DNA from: Acanthaster planci | Lineage: Eukaryota; Echinodermata; Asteroidea; Valvatida; Acanthasteridae | Reading direction: 5' to 3' | Assembly (NCBI RefSeq): GCF_001949145.1 | Contig: NW_019091356.1 | Location: 1,253,212-1,317,211, forward strand | Length of the DNA: 64,000 nucleotides | Shown: positions 51,531 through 61,390 of the stretch, in pieces | Numbering within the stretch: position 1 is the first letter of the stretch | Layout: each line of letters starts with the position of its first letter | Program-made: the position numbers and the translations under genes | The notes under the pieces: generated by a model | What the model was told of the DNA's origin: nothing | Database searches by the model: none | Seen by the model: the letters and a program-made list of their open reading frames with translations, nothing else

Positions 51531-54500
51531 TTACTCTACAGCTTCTGGTATCTCGTTATCGTTGATGATCAGGGAGTGGATGATTCCTTCTTTCTTTTTA
51601 CCACTGCTGACGGCTTTGATGTAGCAGGCCAGGCCGTTGGGCAGGGTAAAATGTGTCTCGGTGCCGTCCTCCACGAACTCGCCCTGGAAAGCATGGGGAA
51701 AAAATGGTTTGGGGCTCAATACCACGGGTATTTGCCGCAAGCGTGGACACCCAATGCCTGACCCAAAATGGCTGCTACCTGGTTCAAATCTGTTACCGTT
51801 TCACGACCAAAAACTGACACACTCTCATATCGCCTTTCTGGAAGGAACACACAACTTTTATTACTGATGCTTTCGAGAACAGAGTGCCAGGTTCAAGAGA
51901 GTGCATTTCATCAACACAGGGGTAAAGCAGTTGGCCAAAAAAATCGAAATTTTGGCCCAAAAATCAATGGAATATTGATGGAAAAAACTTTATTTCCAGA
52001 TTGGTCATTACCAAATAGGTTCCAGTTAACTTCGTGTGGGTGCACCCTGTACTTGCTATAACGGCCTCTGAGGTGTATTTGGCTTGTTGCCATGGCAACA
52101 TGCTTACTTCTTTGGTTAAATAGACAAGTGACAGCTGCCTCTTCATTGTTTGGAGTTGATGCATTGCGTCCAGTAAAAAAAAAATACATCATGCAATCTT
52201 TGCAAGCGGTGAAGACAAATTCCAAATGGCAATCGTAAGTTAACTTACCGCTGTCTCCAAGACTTGGCCATTGCACCAAACATCCATGCTGTCTTTTTCT
52301 GGAAGAGAATCAGTCATTTGAGTCTTTAAGAATTGGCAAATGCACTCTGGCACATTGAGCCATCATTTTTTAGCCCATCTTAACCCAGTCTAGTTCCAAA
52401 TCATATGACCACTGCCGAGCCACTAGCCACACAAAGAGTCACCAAATTTTTTGCCCATTACAAACAGTATTTGAGTATTTTGTACGTGAGGTGTTCAGAA
52501 ATGAGAGCTATTTTTGTCTTATTAAGGAAGAACAAAGACTAACAGAGGACACCTTACACGTGTCGAGTTCATAGCTCGCAATCGGAACCACAGGACTGAC
52601 AAGCAGAGCATACAATGACTTGACAATAAACCTTGCAACAAGTCAACGGCTGGGTGGCACCTACCCAAGACAATCCTGAACTGATGTCCATCGATGACGG
52701 TCAACCAGACTCTGGCCATCTTGCTACGCTGTTCTCTCAACTCCTTGAGGGACTTGCCGTTCACCTCCAGCGTGTACTCGTAGGCGAATCCTCCCGAGGT
52801 GTCAATGTTGATGCACGCCTTGCACGGACCGATTTTGAAGTGCTCCCGCCCAACAAGCTTGAACATCCAATTCCGCCGCAGAATTTCCTATGATGACAAG
52901 AGTGGTGGGAAGTGCTTCTGTTTTCACTGAATAGAGCGTTTGCAGGGTGTACCATAATGGAGGGGAAAGGCCATTGGTCCTATGTGATCTGCATGACTAG
53001 CCACTTTGTTCTTTCACTGTCAATGAATTTTCAACCAAAATTGCCCTCAATGATGACACACTGTGCAGGCACTCTAAAAGACTTCCCCTGTGTTACGTAA
53101 CAAAACCTTACTGGTTTGTAGAGTTGGCTTTGGGCAGATTTAAGAAGCTTTCAGGGGAGTTTTGGTGACAACAATTAAAGTATGCCAATCACTCTCCAAC
53201 CTGTGATGGAAGCCGTGTCGGTCACTTTGCCCATGTACCACTTCACCCATTTGCCATTTCACCCACGCGCCACTTCACCCACGTGCCACTTCGCCCATTT
53301 GCCATTTCACCCACGCGCCACTTCACCCACGCGCCACTTCGCCCATTTGCCATTTCACCCACGCACCACTTCACCCATTTGCTATTTCACCCACGTGCCA
53401 CTTCACCCATTTGCCATGTTGCCCATGTGCCAGTTCACCCATTGCCTTTGTCAAAAATAAAAAGAGGAGAGAATACATTAAAACAATCCTACCCATCCTG
53501 GATGGTAGGATAGACCAAATAGCAATAGTAAGATGTGGTGGATTTGCAAAATGTCAAGGTTTTCTTTGATGTGAGTTTAATAATGCAAAGCTAAAAGTGG
53601 TCGTGGCACCAACCAGCACATGTAGCAAGAAGAAGGCGGAATAGCAGTGCCACTCCTACGACAATATAAAGCACATTCCGAATTTTGACAACCCAAATTC
53701 AACATAAAATTATCAAAACTTCAGAAATATTTCAGTTAGAATTAAAGTTGTCTTCAAGCATCTGGGTGTTTTCCGTTTTTCTTGATGTCTCAGTGCACGC
53801 TGTTAGAAAACTACAGAGCGTTGTAAAAGAAACAATGCCTTTTTTTGGGAAATGCTTGAAGTTTGTCTGAGTCTTGATATTTTGATTACTGTATTCAAAA
53901 ATTTGCAAGCAATAAACCTGTTAAAGGATGTGGAGATTTGTGGATTAAATACAGGCCTACATGCTTGTGAAATTAGGGCATGCATCACGCAAAATATTAT
54001 GTTGGCCACGGTGTGGAAGAAGTGACGTGTGGACGAAGTGGAAAACGGGCAAGGTGGTAATGGGCGAAGTGACAGTGGGTGAAGGGGTTGAGGGTGAAGT
54101 GGCGAATGGGCAAAGCGGTAAATGGGCCAAGTGGCAAATGGGCAAAGCGGTAAATGGGCCAAGTGGCAAATGGGCAAAGCGGTAAATGGGCCAAGTGGCA
54201 AATGGGCAAAGTGACTGTAAAACAATGGAAGAACAGCAGGGAAAGAGTTCCACATACAGAAAACGCTTGAGGCCCTGTACACAAACCTATGAGACTGGTC
54301 TGAAAAAATGTGTTTTCTAAAGTAGGCCTAAATGTTTCAGAATTTTCTGTGCAAGCTTTCACTTTTTAGGACATGTTATCACTCTCTGACGGTTGTAACA
54401 TTTTAAGGGAAATTAGTGTTGTCTGAATATGGAACTCTTTCCGAACAGTAGACGTGTCTAGGTCTACCTTATTGTCCACACGAATGACTCTCATTCCTGA

Positions 54501-54578
54501 TGTTGTTCCATGTTCAAATTCCACTTTGTGTATCCCATCACTGAGTGCTACCTCCCAGACAGCCACAAGATCTGCCAT
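51531..54578 (-). CDS. FAIM: FAIM, Fas apoptotic inhibitory molecule
   Basis: Complete on -: exons 54578-54468, 52887-52665, 52298-52249 and 51683-51531 (stop TAA). Phases agree and total 537 nt (178 residues; human short form 179). It opens MADLVAVWEVALSDGIHKVE and contains FEHGTTSG, NWMFKLVG, GFAYEYTLEVNGKSLK, FRIVL, DVWCNGQVLETA, FVEDGTETHF, CYIKAVSSGKKKEGIIH and DNEIPEA, matching vertebrate FAIM almost throughout. FAIM is a small cytosolic beta-sandwich protein first described as protecting cells from Fas-induced death and later linked to protection from protein aggregation. An in-frame TTG-started extension upstream of the ATG at 54578 is not needed. A TAG acceptor-like site at about 54581 suggests a 5' UTR intron. 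Intron 1 carries a fold-back element. Confidence 0.97.
53221..54215. mobile_element. Fold-back element with inverted 16-bp minisatellites
   Basis: The left arm (53221-53445) is about 13 copies of a 16-bp unit near CAYTTCRCCCAYKYGC. The right arm (about 54025-54215) is the same kind of unit in inverted orientation, with CACTTGGCCCATTTAC alternating with CGCTTTGCCCATTTGC. Both outer ends read GTCACTTTGCCCAT inward. The roughly 580-bp centre is unrelated single-copy-looking DNA without a transposase. This architecture is that of fold-back (FB/TU) transposons; TU elements with short tandem units in their arms are known in sea urchins. No target duplication is obvious. It lies inside FAIM intron 1. 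Confidence 0.8.
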
Positions 54579-54824
54579 CGCTACCAGACTCAATCAGTTC
54601 CTTAGTCACTAGCAAACTAGAAGAAAATAAAAGAAAATTGATAACAATTTTAACACACACACATAAGCTGTTTGTTGAGACATCAATCTTTTCCTACCTC
54701 CATGGCCTGATTGTCACTGTTCTTTCCAAGTCTGGGTTTTAAAGGAAATGAATTCCGAGATTTCCTATGACAAGCCTCAGTTTATCAAGGATTTCACAGA
54801 TGCCCTACCACTACCACATGATGT

Positions 54825-55075
54825 AGGCCTACCACAAATCAACCGAGTACTGCACTGAGGAGTAGGCCTAGGCCAAGTCTTACGTTAGGCCGACATGGCT
54901 AGACCACCATATAGACCTACCATGCCTACATGTAGGTTCTCGGCCTAGGCCCTACATGTCATGTAGTAACTACATGTACATGTATGATGTAGGCCTAGGT
55001 CTAGCCCAGGTTGGACGTTGTCTTCATTTCATTACGAAGTACGGTCAGAGAGTCCACCAGGGCTAGCCTAGGTCC
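54825..55075. repeat. Cluster of TAGGCCTA/CATGTACATG palindromic motifs
   Basis: GTAGGCCTA, TAGGCCTAGGCC, CGGCCTAGGCC, TGTAGGCCTAGG, TAGCCTAGG and ACATGTACATGTA occur within 250 bases, many overlapping as palindromes. Density is far above the rest of the window. Confidence 0.7.
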
Positions 55076-55400
55076 TACTTCCAGCTTCATAGAAATTCTT
55101 TTTATCTTCAAAATGCAAGGTGTTTATGGTGAGGAATATTTTCCAGAGCAATTTCATAAAGAATATATCAGTTATTATTAATGATTTGTTCTAACTTATA
55201 TCTTTCTGAATAAATAAAATTTGATTACAATACCAGAACTCAACAGTCGTAACAGCGGATGAGTGCAACCCACTGCAAAACAGAAGCAGAAGAAAAAAAA
55301 TCAACCGGTTTAAGGTCTAGATTCTGTGCCGTTCGGATGTCTTGAATCGTGTCTATCCGTGGGGTGCCAGACTACATCTTTGCTCAGCAACAATAAACAA

Positions 55401-55413
55401 CGCGCTTGCGCAA
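55401..55413. promoter_or_regulatory. NRF1-like palindromic site
   Basis: CGCGCTTGCGCAA is one base from the GCGCATGCGC core of NRF1. It lies between two divergent genes in an otherwise CpG-poor stretch, where NRF1 sites often mark TATA-less or bidirectional promoters. Confidence 0.45.
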
Positions 55414-56071
55414 ATTTGACACCCTTGATTGATTGTGATCTCAGTTTGAGGTAGGCTGTGTTAAAAATTTCGATAAATTTAGGGCCATTTCTTCTCTGAA
55501 TTTTCTTAATAGGTATTGTGCTGAAAGCAGCCGTTCAGTCAGGCGCTAGTCTATCGCAACGAGGAAATATGCTGAGTGATGTTTCCCCAATAAAGGGAAT
55601 TAATAGGTTCCCTGCTGTCATGCTTGTCGTATTCGTTTTACTCGATTCGTGAAAAATCCATCGGGAAAAGGCCCGGGGGCGGCCCAACATCATGGTCCTG
55701 CTAAATTAGAAAGAGGAATGGGAAATGCGTAAGAACTTAAGTGTACCTGTATTGCTATACAATGTCCTGAACATGCTGAATGTTATGGAAACTGGTTTGA
55801 CCATGACCTCTGGTCACTGCCTGAACTAGTCCGAGTAATCTAGATCTCTAATCTGGTGATGAATCGCTACACCCCTTTTAATGTTTCAACATGGTCGGCA
55901 CCCATGTAATTTGTAAATGTTTAATGAGGCAATTCATAGAGTCCTTGTTACTCAGACTTCCCGACGTACCTGATCAAAAAATAAAAGGGTATAATGCTTT
56001 TAAAAATATGTTTTAGCCCTAGGGCCTAATTAATTTTTGTAAAATTTGGCCCTTTTGATTTTTTTTAACAG

Positions 56072-59000
56072 CCACATCCATGTCAGAGAAGATATGCACA
56101 TCATAATAGCCAGAAATCCCTCAATTGTTTGGGAGTAAAACAGAATGCCACATCAAAATGAGGTAGGTATGCACGGCATGTCGTCGTTTGGACAAACATG
56201 GAGGGAGTGCCATGGTAACAATTGGCCTTCAGTAATATTTTTCTTTATGTTTTATCAGTGTTTATTTTGTAAATTCAGCATACCATGAAAGTATTGCAGG
56301 CCTGTTAAGTCTGATTTTGTGTTTCTCTTTTGTTTTGCGTTTACCACTAACTTTTACAAGCGTGACAAATAGTGCAGAAGCTCAGTTCAGTGCTACCCTG
56401 GTTCTAGAACTAATGTATAGGATTCGTCCAGGTTTTCCTGTGTGGTACAGATATGTCAGCTTGAGGTTGTCAAAATTCCAGCACCCCAAACAGAAGCAAG
56501 TGTTTTGAAAAAGGTCTTGAATAAATTCTGTGCAGGGTGATAATACATTTACCCCAAATGTCCACTCTAAAACAAACTTATCTTGAATTTTATGTCCTTT
56601 TTACCATTCTGAATGATTTGAAACTGATCTATTTCAAACTATCAAAATTACTTTGCATTTTTCCTCCCATCCTTGTATATTTTAAGTGTGAGGTGGTAAA
56701 ATTCAACAGGAAAGCCTGAGGTGGCTACTAAAATCTAGGAGGTGGGCCGCCTCACAGGTGAATAGGCAGGGGAAACCCTGGAATCTTCACATGCTACCAA
56801 CTCCATAGTTCCAATTAAGTGCTTCTTGCTTACAGTTGGTGGGCCGATGAACTGAATTGTTCTTTTATATAACGGGTTTTGCAATTTTGAATTGTTCTTA
56901 TAATTTGTCAGAGTGAGTATGCCTCGGTACTTCAGCAGCTTCGTGAAACCACAAAATCTGTCTTGAATGACTTGCAGCAACTGAAGACCAACCCACTACT
57001 TGCCAGGTAACGCTAGTCAAAACTTCAATCCCAGTTTACATTGAATGTCCGTTTGTTGTTTTAAGTTCATTAATACGGGGCTTACTTCAGCATTCATTTT
57101 AGGGTATTAAATTTGTTCAAGGAAAGACAAAAATAAAGGTTTTAAAAATTGAAAACTAATTAACTATCAGAGCTCTGTGAACTTTATCATTATCAGATTA
57201 CAGAAAAGATATTTTTGTGCCATTTATAAATACTGTTGAAATTTAGGGTAACTTTTGCCATTATCCTGTATACTTCTCTTCTGCTGTTCAGCACTGACTA
57301 GTTGAAGAACAAAGTGAGAATTCTGACGTCCCTCCATGCCTGGAGAGACTTGAGAATTGCAAGTGCTAGTGATGAAGTTTGAGATGGGCAAAAGGCTATA
57401 TCAAACAGCTGATATTTCTAATCGGACTTCCTCTCTTTTTTACAGTTCCTCCACAAGCTGCCAGTATGTGGATCACATTGCCAGTAAGACGCAAGAGGTC
57501 ATTCAGATCGTGGACCAGCTTAGCACCAGGTAGAAATTTGAAAAACATGCAGCATTCCAAATTTTAATTGGAGCTTTTCTCCTGACAAAGTGGCAAATGG
57601 ATCTAGCTGAGCGAACCCACGCACAACTTTCGAAAAATTTCATTGGCCTGCTTCTAATTCTACGTTTGCATCCCCTGTTGCCACACTATGTACTGTACCC
57701 TCCTCCCATTTCCGGGGGTCATACTTTTTAAGGGTATACAGCCTGATGGGTAGAATTTGTAATTCCAATCACAAGGTTAAGGGTTCGAATCCAGCATGTG
57801 TTGAGATCTTGGGCAAGTCACTGTACCCCTACTTGCCTGCCTCCTTTCAGGGGGGTATAAATGGATGCCTGTGATGGAAGAGATTTCTGGTGTGTTTGAT
57901 TGGCGATTTGTGCCTGAAATGGTAGCAACAGGCTGAGGTAGTTTCAGGAATATTAGGCGTGTTAAGCATAGCGATAATAATAAGTGTTACAAAATAATAA
58001 ATGCCTGACAGATATGCATTATTATTATTAATCTTGAATTGAGTCTAAATTTTTCCAAGTGACTCCATTTTTTTTCAAGTTACTGAATTGAAGACTCTAG
58101 TCTTGTGATGTGTTTTGCACATCTTTAGAGCTAGACACAAGGAGACAAAATCTTCCAAGTACAGGGATGCCTCAGCAGTGACCATGCCAAACATCTTACA
58201 GAATGTCTCAATGCAGCAATACCACAACATGGAAGTGGTGAGTATGAGTTTAGAACTGCAGTGGATATTATAAATCATTTCTCTTTGATGGAAATTGCAT
58301 CACAGTGATGTAGAATAGCATTAAAGTGAAAAGAAACACATGCAAACAATCATCCTGAATGTGATTTGAAAATGTTTGTTGTAGATATTCTTTCTGATGT
58401 TCTCGCTCTTCCAATCTAGTTTACCAAGCAAGTTTTAGACATAGTTGAGTTAGGCGCTTCCTTCAACTTGCCCGTGGTGAAGTCTTCTCACCATCATGCC
58501 ACAGACGGAGACGGTCACAAACAGGGTCACAAACACATTGACAGACGCATACACAGATCCCACCACCCCCACCGTCACAAACACAGTATGTGGTGCCAGC
58601 GATCCTATCACCATGTGGTCCCTACATTGGAAAGCTGGATCCATTTATTGGCTGAAGCCCGAGACAAGGTACCAGATAAACTCAAATTGTAGAACAATGT
58701 TTGAAAGGGTATACAAATGATAACACACCTTGTAAGTGTGGAAGATACATATCTAAATAAGACAGTGTAGTTAGGAAATAGCCTAGCCATAGGGGGGGGA
58801 ACTGGGGCGGGTGGGCCCCCCCCCACAAATTCCTCGTACCCCCAGGTTCTCCCCACTGAAAAAAAAAAGGATGAATGGATATTGAACAAGGCTAACAAAA
58901 AGTTGCCCCCAAAACCAAACCACTGACAGCTGGTCCCCCCCATAAGATGCTGATGCCCCCCCCCAAATCCTAGCTACGCCTCTGCAGTTAGGTTTTCAGC

Positions 59001-61390
59001 AGCCAGTACTCTATAAATGAAGCGTGTCAAAGGTCATTTTGGAGAATCAGTATACACATGTGAGATCAGCCCAATAATCACATCCAAATGCCAACTCTCA
59101 TACACACTGAATTTGTTTTAGCGGGTGTGATGTCAAGTGTTTTTGTCAGTCGTGAATGTGCTTGCCTCGTTAAAATATTGAACTGGCTTATTACACTCTT
59201 GTCAATCAAAATTATGCTCTCGTTCATGAAAAACCTGATGCTGTGTTCTTGTTGACAGACGCCGTCTGTTGTCAAGGCACGCATGGACTCAGAGCATGCC
59301 AAGATGGTTGCCCACTTTCAGAGGCTGTTCGACGTGCCAACAGAGGGCGGTGTGTACACCCGGATGAACGAGCTGTACTCGCGGGTAGGCGAGATGCAGA
59401 ATGTGCTGCATTCTCTCAGGGATGTCCTCGGTCTTGGTGAGTCACATTTCCCTGAGAAGGTAGTGTTGGGGGAAGCAAAGCATGCCCTACAAACTTGACC
59501 CACCTTTCTGTTTGGGACAATAGGCACTGCACTCTCCCAAGCACCCACCACCAACTGTGTTTGTCCAACCGAACATGGTTCAGGGAGCACATATTCTCTT
59601 GCCACGTCGGACAGTTGACCCTGCTTACGGCAATCATGAACAACAAGGCGTATCTCTCCACTGCTGCTCTGTCTGTTCCAATTGTGCTCATTGGAGATAC
59701 TGGCATACGTGTCAGACCTTAGTGGGATGGTTGACATTGCAGTCCAAACTGTGATTGGCCATAACCTCATTGGGGAGGGGCTTAATGGATTTGTTTACTC
59801 ACAAGATAGAGAGTTAACTTTGTCACTTTTACACCCCACCAAGTGCTCAGTTTACCACCCTCTCTTGTGTACCGCATTTCTGAATGTGATCAGAGGTTAC
59901 TGATTGAATCATGTAGTGACTAACCGCGAGTTCTTCTCTGAGCCACTTTTTTCCCTCAGTGAGGATATCTTTCTTTGATGTGACCACCAAGGTTTACATC
60001 ATCACTCAAAACGTCACACGTCTGAACTGATTTTTTTTTCCTTTGATCATCTTGATATCGATTCCACAGATGAGGCTGCCTCAACCAATAGCATCGTAAC
60101 AGCAACTACACAGCTTTGCGAGTTATACTCAAGCTCTACTACGCACCTGCTGGGCCAGCTTCTCCAGCAAGAACATCTTGACAGGTAAAAGTCTCAACCA
60201 CTCTACTGCTCTGAGCTCAGTGCTTCCTGGATGTCTGTATTAGTAAGTAGTTAGGGACAGTGGTGCACCTAGCATTTGGCAGGGGGAGTGGGCTCGGCCC
60301 GGAATTTACCCCCTGAACCAGCTCATGCTGCTCCATGTTCCCCCCCCACCCATCGTACCACAGGAGACTGGGGCTGAATCCTCCTGAGGCCTCATCCTTT
60401 GGGTGTGCCACTGGTCATGCTTTTAATTTCACTCAAGCAAACTTTCCCCTGAGACTCTTGGAAAGCACTGAGCATGTAGTACTTAATAAATAACAATGTC
60501 AAAGGTCAATACATCATCCCAACATAACCAATTCTGTCAAGAGTTGTGGCAAAATAAGTGCAGCTCTATTCCCGAGTTGTTAATCCCATGAAGACTATTG
60601 TGGAGTGAGAAGGTTGTTTTGCATACTCTTTTTGTCAGGGTTATCTCAAGAATGGAGCATTATCGAAAGTTCTTCCCCATTTTTGACTCCATGGTGAAAG
60701 ATCTGATGGAGATTCTTGGTGAGTAACACATTGAAGGGTTGTGGTTCGTCACCTTCAGGTTGATGTAGTGTTTCTTTCCTTGCCTTCCACCTCTGCTCTC
60801 CAGGTTTGAATCTGGCTCAGTTCACGTATGGATTGGGTTTTCAGTCCCTACGTGAGTCCGTGGGTTTCCACGAAACATTTATCCGGGATTTTCCTCCTGA
60901 CTCTAAAACTGAAGATTTCTTCATTGTCTTCTTGACTCATTTTCATCCCGTGATTGGCGCTAAATGCGCTGTTGGATAGACAGATACAGATAAGTAAATC
61001 TTCAATTCAGGGCAATTCGGGCATGTACATGCATGGTTAAAGATGGCTGAAGCACGACCTCTTCTATTCAGAAGTGATCAGCCAGGGAAAAAACCCAGAA
61101 ATTGTGGTTCGTTTTACGTGATTAACAATTGTTTGTGTCCCCGTACCCCATCAACACATCCACTCCCGTCGAAAACTGCTGCACTCCGAAATTTCTCCCC
61201 CTGAAAAAATATCAGGGCTTTCCCTTCATTCAGTTTCAGCTGAATACATGATCATCTACATTCCGTGTTTCACAGAGATCCACCCTCATGCAATTCTGTT
61301 TGTTTGCCTTTTTTTGGACAATCTACAGGGGTTGTGTCAATGGATAGGATTGTACCAGCCGTGAGGGCGCTAAAACTACTAGCCTCTTGA
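56072..61390 (+). CDS. CEP70: CEP70-like centrosomal protein (short form)
   Basis: Coding exons 56145-56162 (ATG, in an exon starting about 56072), 56912-57006, 57446-57529, 58129-58237, 58420-58668, 59259-59436, 60070-60184, 60639-60718 and 61329-61390. Phases agree and total 990 nt (329 residues; human CEP70 597). The start reads MPHQNESEYASVLQQL. Matches to the vertebrate C-terminal half include FQRLFDVPTEGGVYTRMNEL, SRVGEMQNV, HYRKFFPIFDSMVKDLMEIL and DRIVPAVRALKLL. CEP70 binds gamma-tubulin and works in microtubule and spindle organisation at the centrosome. Residues 20-67 look helical. Residues 124-167 form an insert with 14 histidines. The long N-terminal coiled coil of vertebrate CEP70 was not found upstream, so this is either a short gene or one promoter's product. 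AATAAA at 62610 is a candidate poly(A) signal. Confidence 0.88.
57735..58030 (+). mobile_element. tRNA-derived SINE in CEP70 intron
   Basis: GGTTCGAATCC, a canonical tRNA B-box, lies near 57782 after GCCTGATGGGTAGAATTTG. CTTGGGCAAGTCACTGTACC and a GGTATAAATGGATGCCTG block follow, and the end is an ATAATAATAA-rich tail. B-box, body and simple-repeat tail together mark a SINE. Ends are approximate. Confidence 0.75.
58776..58984. mobile_element. hAT-like MITE in CEP70 intron
   Basis: The right end inverted reads CAGAGGCGTAGCTAGGATTT, typical of hAT non-autonomous ends; the left end AAATAGCCTAGCCATAGG is a diverged match. Flanks TAGTTAGG (58768-58775) and CAGTTAGG (58985-58992) agree at seven of eight positions, as expected for an 8-bp hAT target duplication. 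Long G and C runs fill the arms. Confidence 0.65.
60258..60413. mobile_element. Second hAT-like MITE in CEP70 intron
   Basis: The left end reads CAGTGGTGCACCTAGC and the right end inverted reads CAGTGGCACACCCAAAG, with G/C runs between. The length is about 156 bp. Flanking octamers do not agree convincingly. Confidence 0.5.
60765..60995 (+). mobile_element. SINE-like repeat, copy 2
   Basis: Same family as 15610-15835, in the opposite orientation: CTTGCCTTCCACCT, GATTGGGTTTTCAGTCCCT, TTCTTCATTGTCTTCTTGA, ending TTGGATAGACAGATACAGAT. A B-box-like GGTTTGAATCTGG near 60805 suggests a tRNA-derived head. It lies in the last CEP70 intron. Confidence 0.75.

Larger units (their letters stand above)
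54579..56071. promoter_or_regulatory. Divergent spacer between FAIM and CEP70
   Basis: About 1.5 kb separates the FAIM start codon (-) from the CEP70 5' UTR exon (+). It should hold both promoters. It contains a GGCCTA-rich cluster (about 54825-55075) and an NRF1-like site at 55401. No coding exon was found in it. Confidence 0.6.

Noticed and set aside
53182-54362. Repetitive frames rich in HFAHLPFHP-type units on both strands
   Set aside because: They are translations of the 16-bp minisatellite arms of the fold-back element.
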